The position numbers and the translations under genes were made by a program. A stretch of DNA of 64,000 bases from Chaenocephalus aceratus (lineage: Eukaryota > Chordata > Actinopteri > Perciformes > Channichthyidae). Location: the NCBI GenBank assembly GCA_023974075.1, contig CM043792.1, forward strand, positions 22,345,319 through 22,409,318, written 5' to 3'. Positions 57,530-64,000 of the stretch are shown here, one piece after another (the first letter of the stretch is position 1; each line of letters begins with the position of its first letter). The notes beneath the pieces were generated by a model. The model worked only from the letters and a program-made list of their open reading frames with translations, searched no databases and had not been told where the DNA came from.

Positions 57530-58444
57530 TCAGCATATGATGCAGCCTTTCTCTTTGGTCTGGCTACCTCCTATGGCTTTCTCCTTTATGTACATCAAGT
57601 CACTCTGCACGCTGGGTCTCCGCGCAAACGCTCCACAATCCCATATGCGTTCCCATCTTTGCACTTCTTATTTCTTAGGGACTTTTGTGAAGAACTTCGC
57701 AGAACTGGACGGAAACTTTGCAGTGGCGACCTGGGCTCATTTCGGTTGGCAGTTTGGCAATGCTAAAGAGAGTCTGAAACATTTGGTCCACGTTGGTGTT
57801 CTTCTTTGCTGAGATTTCAAAGTAAGCGCAGTGCTCGTCTCCACCGACCAGCTGCTCGATCTCCTCCTCCTGCACCTCACGGTAAAAGTCTTTGTCACAC
57901 TTGTTGCCGCAGATCATCACCGGGACATCCACGTTCTCCTTTGTTTTGTTTCGCAAGCAGGACTTGGTTTCATATATCTGTCGCTTCAGACGCTGCACCT
58001 CCTGGAAAGATTCTCTGTTGTCCAGACTGAACACCAAGATGAACACATCACCTGGAAAAACAAATAAGAAGAAATGTTCAATATACAATAATTGTATAAC
58101 ATTTTAATAGCAGCAAATTAACTTTGCAAACAGCAACAGGTTATTGGCTTAAAGTTTCAGAGCTCAACTCACCGGTAAGAATTGATAGCCTCCTCATTGC
58201 AGGGAAGGGATGATTTCCAGATGTGTCCAAAATGTCCAGCTGGTAAACGTCTCCCCTGATGCTGTAGAGTTTTCCTATGAAAGTCCTCAATAGTTGGTGT
58301 GTACTGGTCGTCAACTCTCTCGTTCAGAAACCGAGAGATGATGGATGTCTTCCCAACTTTAGTGGAGCCCATAATCACCATCCTGTGGCAATTCTTGGCC
58401 GGGATGTCGAACTCATTCTCGGAGATTGATATTTTCTTAATCAT
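57530..58444 (-). CDS. rasd1: RASD1 (Dexras1) small GTPase, two exons, three one-base frame disruptions
   Basis: Ras-family GTPase, in mammals glucocorticoid-induced and linked to Gi and nitric-oxide signalling. Exon 1 is 58,444-58,173 (donor GTGAGT) and exon 2 is 58,051-57,530 (acceptor TTTCCAG). The expected product is about 264 residues. G1 is GSTKVGKTS (26-34), G2 PTIEDFHRK (Thr51), G3 DTSG (73-76), G4 NKCD (140-143) and G5 SAKK (171-174). The RASD-specific GNHPFPAMRRLSILTG is present. The frame ends in a CIIC box suited to prenylation. A surplus base lies in the T run 58,270-58,273. One base is missing at the T run 57,683-57,686 and another near 57,630. NKTKENVDVP and FYREV favour RASD1 over RASD2. 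The med9 neighbour supports this. Confidence 0.9.
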
Positions 58445-61400
58445 GCTTACAGCAGATGCACCCGGAGGCCGATGGTGTAGAAAGTGGTGGTTTTAAGTCC
58501 TTTCTGTTATGGGAGAGGTTCTAACCTCGCTGTGTCTCTGAAGCCTGAGGAGAGAAGGCTGGGGATTTATGGGGGAAATTGGCCGCGCCTCTTTCATGCG
58601 TCATGCTCCAGCTTGGGGAGATGGAACAAGACCCGATATCATAATGTTACTGTGGCAGTTTTTGTGCGTCAGCCCCCTCATTATCAGAAGAAGGTAATGA
58701 TAGTTTGTTAAAACATTTAGCATTTTGTTGTTAATTATCACAAATTAGGTACATAAGCAATGGCAATAATGTGAATTGTTATTTTTTTTTTAAATGTATA
58801 TTGTATTCAAACTTTTCTTTAAAGTGCATTATATTGAACCAATGCGTATTATTCATTGGACACAGACGTATCTCACATTTACATTGTGCATGTCCCTAAA
58901 CACTCTTTATTTTTAGTGTCCCCACATAAGTACAGGAAATTAAGCAGCCTTAAAATCGCATAACTGAAAGTTCATTTATGATATTGTAGCAGCCTTACAA
59001 ATGCAACCTTGAGATGTTACTGTGTTTTTAAAATATGCTATTATTATTGTTATTATTATTACATTTACTCAATTTATTTGCTTCAATGAAAGGCGCGAAG
59101 CAGATAACTAAATAAAGTAAATGAGGTTATACTGTTACCATTTCACTGTCACTGGGTCAGCTTAAAGTATTATAGTTTACAATGTGCAAGTTAATTTCAT
59201 TTTCCTTGATTTCATGGTCAAACATGAATGTTAGTCATATTTATTTTTAGAATGATTGGCAATAAAATAGTATTAAAAAACAGTTACAAAAATAAACTAT
59301 TAAAAAATACCATACAAACCAATCAGCCATATAACAATTTCACATGTGATAAGATTGAAAACAATGTCCAATTAAGATAAATAAAATGGCATGAAATCAT
59401 TTATTTAAAAAAAGAAAACTACATAAAGAACACAATCAGATCATCCTAATGCAAGCAGCAATGTTTAAACGTCACAATGAGATGGAGGAACTGCTGGATG
59501 GACTGTTGCCTGGAAGGCATCGAATCCCATTGGTATTGACTTTCTCGTAAGAGTTAAGTATCCCACCACCGGCCTAAAGATAGAGCCCGCTGTCAAACTG
59601 TGCTCATCGACTTTGCCACCTTAACTACTTATCACCTTTTACTTATCTTCTCACCTGCAAATCAGTGTAGAGAGGGAACACGACTCCTAAATGGAAAGTG
59701 TGTGACTCATGTTTTACTAATGCAGCATCTGTAATATTTATTCTAAACAATCTTCTTCATTTATTATTTCTGTAACTTTTATCATTCATCAAAACCACAC
59801 AATTATGACTATTTGGAATAGCTATTATGATCATAAATTATAAAATATTATTCCCTGGATATTTTTCCCAATCAATGTTATCTATATTTTCTTATTTAAT
59901 GGCCATTTTGACAGCAGTTGCTATTGCTATCATCAAGATTAGCTGAGTTTACAATCTTGCAGTATCACTGGATTATGTAAAAGCAAGCAGCACAGTTTAG
60001 AAGGTTCCATTTGAATAATTAATTACTCCCTTTCTAATATTTCACACAATATCAACAACTATTCTAAGAAAGACGTGTATTAATAAGTCTTGGTATTCAC
60101 CTTGATTTTGAAACCTAAAACGTGCCAACAATAATGACCTTTATGTCCCTCTGTTAGGCATTGAGGGATGAAATCAGAGAGGTGTACTTAAGCCTGCTTG
60201 TTCCATGCTTGAGCGACAGGTTTGTGTAACCAGGCCGGAGGGAACCAGCGCTTCACCCTTCACTATTGCTCTGTAATTAAGCCGGTATGTTCCCCAGCGA
60301 TGCTTTTCACAGAACATGTGCATGAAGGCTTGTTCAGCGAGGCACTGCCATCCTGCACAAATACACAAAGGAGGGAATATCATGTCTCACCCACAGGGAA
60401 CACATCTTTATTTGTCTTTGCAAAGCAAGCAAAGCAACTCTGTATGAAATGCCCTGAGGTTATTCAATTAATACTTTTGAAAATAGCATAAAATCACAAA
60501 CACACTAGTCTGGGTGTTCACCTGCAAACCAGAACACATAAACATACAACACAGTTTGTGTCTTTTTTAGGTACAACCCATGTGTCTGTGTGCATCCTGA
60601 CTCCTGTCTGCAGTGTTGACATGTGTTTGTGTCCCAGCCTCTTTGCAGCTTGTTCTGTTGGACCTTTGCATGCAATGTCCTGGCAACGCGGCCCTCAAGT
60701 AGAGTAACCACACCAGCTGCCGCACACTCAGGCCACAGCCAATCATACATATTAGCCTCATTTCCTTCTCAGCCGTGTTTGCCTTCATCAATTAGTAAAG
60801 AGGACAGAGAAGTCAGGACACAGCTGAAGGAAATCATGTTTTTTTTTATCTGGTGAAGTGATTGAACCAGTATAGACACTAAGCCATGTTTTATTGGGAA
60901 GGTAACCAATCTTGTTAAAGGAATAAGACTGTGCCCTTTTTCCATAAGACCATGGATTTTGCCTGTGAAAAATGCCAAGGCCAAAGCTCAGCTGTGGTAG
61001 ACTGGAGAAGCAAACTGAGATGCAAAGATTATTTTATAGTGTTTGGGGTTCACATTAAAACAAAAACAGCCAAAGAAAAACAACGACTGACCAATTTCAC
61101 AAACAGCAGTGACATGCACATGTTAGAAACGTGATTATGCTAGAGTTGTTATTATTGTGACATTAACCCCCGTTCCTTATGATAGTGTATCACACATGAA
61201 CAGCCCCGTGCGGGTATACATGCTTGACGCTTAATCATATAGTGAGAAGTCTAATTTATGAGAGTGTTTGTAATCGTGTTTGCCTATGTGCATATATTAG
61301 GTGTGGTTGTGTTTGAGTGTGGTTGTGTTCGAGTGGGCTGGAGGAGAAAACGTAGAGATGATCCATATTGATGTGCAAAGTTGGACTTCTGGGGTTCTTT

Positions 61401-63480
61401 TCGGCTCAAGTCACAGAGGTAATGTGGATCTATGTGTCATTGTTTTTTCAGCAATATCTTTCAAAACACATGAACAGACTTATTTTACTGTGAGACAGCA
61501 AAGTCTATATTATCCCAAAATGTATACCAGCTATCATATAGTCTTTCATTTGATTGTTCATACACTATTGGTTCACATGATTCATACATTTGTATACGCA
61601 ACATATTGAGACAAGTTCAAATAGTTAAATATTTGTTTTTATTTCATTGAGATCTTTACAGACAATTTGATGACATTTAGCCTTTTGATGGCCCAACATG
61701 TCAGAGAGACAATACCATGTATCAGTTTGTGAGCTGTAATGCAGGTTTATACATAGATGCAGATTTATTTTTAAACATTTTTATTTTTAATAGTAGCTGA
61801 TCCATCTCACCAATTTTTCCAGGGGCATTTGCAAAAATCAAATATAGTCTTCCCTTGATTCAGCACAGGTGTGGTTCCAGACACATTACATCAGATGCAG
61901 AGGTAATGCTTACGGTGGCTTTTTCTCAAAACCATTATTCAAAATTAGGAACTAAAAAGTTTGTGCTCCCTGAGAACATTAAAGTTACATGCAATGTGCA
62001 GTGTTCTTAATTGGAGAAAACCAAGATGCAACTTAATCATCTTTGGACCATTTATGCATTGATGAGATACCTGGCCTGTGTCTAGTGATTTTGGAACCTT
62101 CGAGAAAAGATTATTTTTCGCAGTTAAATTATTTATATAACCATCATTTATATTATGCTTAATAAATATGTTTTCTTTGTGCGGAATCCTTACTGTTCAG
62201 ATACATTTTCAGACATAAAGTCTGCCCCTGTGGAGAGATCAAACTTCATTTATTCACTCGTCCGCGGCCGTCTGATCTTGTGTTTTTGGGGGAGGGGAGG
62301 GGTCTTTTCTGTGTTTTCATGGCGTGAGACTAGGGGCTGTTGCGTGTCAGGCCGGGCCATAGTGCAGAGAAACTGTTGAATGAAGTATGGGCTGGCGGTT
62401 TCCAACACAAAGGCTTCATGTTTCAGAGCCAATCAAAGCTCTGCTCTGAGTTTAGCTTTGGTTTGCACACCACCTGTATATGTTGATAAATCAGCAATCT
62501 GTCATCTGTGTTATTATCAGTGACATGCAACCTCATGTTGTACTGCCTGCATGACGTACAACATGTGAAGCAAAACATACTGTAACTCTGTATGTAAGGC
62601 AGCCATACACAAGTAGTGCAACACTTTTTAGTATTTCATTTAATCTGTTTGTACGCTGTGCACTCATTTCATCTCACTTTGAGGAAAATAGGCGGAGAAA
62701 ATGATCATGTCTGAACTGTCAATGTAATTATCTTTTAGAGAGATGAAGGCGGTGAAACTCTGAAGACAGAACAGGTTGTATGAACTATCAGCAGTGTACT
62801 TTCAGATTTTCCAACCATTTGTGTGAGTTATCAGAAATGATTTGTCATAAGTGGATAACCTCACATTCACTGGACAGAAGGTAGTTCAGAGGGTTCTTCT
62901 CTTTGTATGACCTGCTTGACCTGCGATTCTTCTAAACAGGTGGTTATTTCGTTAATGGATTGAAGAGCAGTGAATGCACAGAAAAACACGTCAGATAAAA
63001 CGGAGCGGTAGACCTGAACTCACCTCACGAAGTTGGAGGGAGGTCATTCAGATCAATATACATGCTGGCCTCTTGAAAGAAACAGCAGGACAGGCTTTTC
63101 CCCAACACTGTCATCAGCATCCAACACAGAGAAAAATCCTATTGAGCTACAGCATGTCAACCTTAAGAGAAGTTTGACATTTAAGGTAATATGCTAAATC
63201 AATTAGATGGAGATTTGATTACATTCTCATGTCTGTACAATAAATATGAAGCTACAGCCAGGAGTCTGCAATATTAGTTTATCAAATACACAAGAAACCG
63301 TTAGAATTCAATTCTTACTCCCAGCAAGTACACCAAGTTGTCTCTTCTTGTTAAAAAACAGACCAGGTAAGGCCTACATTTTCTAGCCATATCTGTGGTA
63401 GTGGTGCTGACAAAGCATAACATAGAACAACTTCAGAAACACAGATTCATTTTATATCTCCAGCCTGTTATTCGGTTGGA
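58445..63480. other. Non-coding flank upstream of rasd1, nothing recognised
   Basis: The stretch is A/T-rich with only short, motif-free open frames on both strands. The first few hundred bases presumably include the rasd1 promoter and 5' UTR, but no clear site could be placed. Confidence 0.5.
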
Positions 63481-63589
63481 TGCTAGTCAATCGGAAGCTA
63501 TTGGTACCTGTTTATGTGGATAATTATGTAAATGATGCTGTATGATGTCCTTTTGTTGTTCTATTTATGTTGTTATGTTTCATGTGGAA

Positions 63590-63675
63590 CTACTTGAGCA
63601 GGTCTCCCTTGAAAAAGAGATTAATGATCTCAATGGGATTTATCTGTATAAATAAAGGTTTGAAATGAAATGATT
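63590..63675 (+). mobile_element. LINE-like 3' tail fragment
   Basis: GGTCTCCCTTGAAAAAGAGA, then ATCTCAATGGGA, TATCTG and AAATAAAGGTTTGAAATG, follows the 3' end pattern of a very common fish non-LTR element. The upstream part is not recognisable. Confidence 0.55.
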
Positions 63676-64000
63676 CATGTCAAAATAGAATTTGTCTCGT
63701 TGTGAATCTGTGGACAAAGGAGCTTTGTGAAGGGCACTTTTTGGAAAATTGGCCCAAGGTGCTTTACTGTTTCCATGAAGCATTCTGCAGACTTGAATCA
63801 GAGGTAATGGTCTATTCAATCCTGTAACACTTCACAGCGCAGTGTAGTTGGTAAATGTGACTACCACTGAGTGATCTTATAAATGCTTAACCATAGACGT
63901 CAGTGAGCTGCTGACCTTTGCAGCACTGTTTAGGTAACGCTAATAGCTTCGCATTGAAAAATAAAAAGAGAGGGAGGGGGTGAGAGGGGTAGCTAGTCTT
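63676..64000. other. Non-coding, nothing recognised
   Basis: Only a purine-rich run near 63,965-63,990. Confidence 0.5.

Overview
This window is vertebrate nuclear DNA, almost certainly from a ray-finned (teleost, probably percomorph) fish. The protein-coding exons are those of vertebrate genes with GT-AG introns. The repeat fill is typical of teleosts: hAT and Harbinger-type elements, an L2-like LINE, a DIRS-like tyrosine-recombinase retrotransposon, a tRNA-headed SINE with a TGTAA tail, and very long CA/TG tracts. No bacterial features, CRISPR array, rRNA or genuine tRNA gene was seen.

Layout. Bases 1-17,350 are a transposon graveyard with no host gene recognised. It holds a LINE 3' end, at least eight hAT-type elements (seven with perfect 8-bp target duplications, two of them nested in a third), two Harbinger-like MITEs, a DIRS-like remnant, and a minus-strand LTR retroelement (13,304-17,353) whose gag was later hit by a hAT. 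That retroelement appears to lack reverse transcriptase and integrase. Between its protease region and its polypurine tract it carries sequence resembling the host chromatin gene ssrp1. This is the most unusual structure in the window.

From about 19 to 25.6 kb lies sstr2 (somatostatin receptor 2, plus strand): a 5' UTR exon, an intron, and one intact coding exon of 370 codons. From 52.6 down to 27.9 kb on the minus strand lies usp22, the deubiquitinase subunit of SAGA, in 13 coding exons. All of its intron phases agree, but three exons carry a single surplus base. Its introns hold four long CA/TG microsatellites, one starting six bases after the exon 2 donor, plus hAT, MITE and SINE insertions. 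Next come med9 (plus strand, two exons, 55.3-56.4 kb) and rasd1 (minus strand, two exons, 57.5-58.4 kb), tail to tail as in mammals. rasd1 has one surplus and two missing bases. The remainder to 64 kb shows no recognisable gene apart from a LINE-like tail near 63.6 kb.

The four host genes are not an operon. USP22 (SAGA) and MED9 (Mediator) both serve RNA polymerase II transcription and are divergently arranged about 2.7 kb apart. SSTR2 and RASD1 are both signalling proteins linked to G-protein pathways. The six one-base indels in otherwise well-conserved exons look more like consensus errors of the assembly than gene death, although only reads can settle that.
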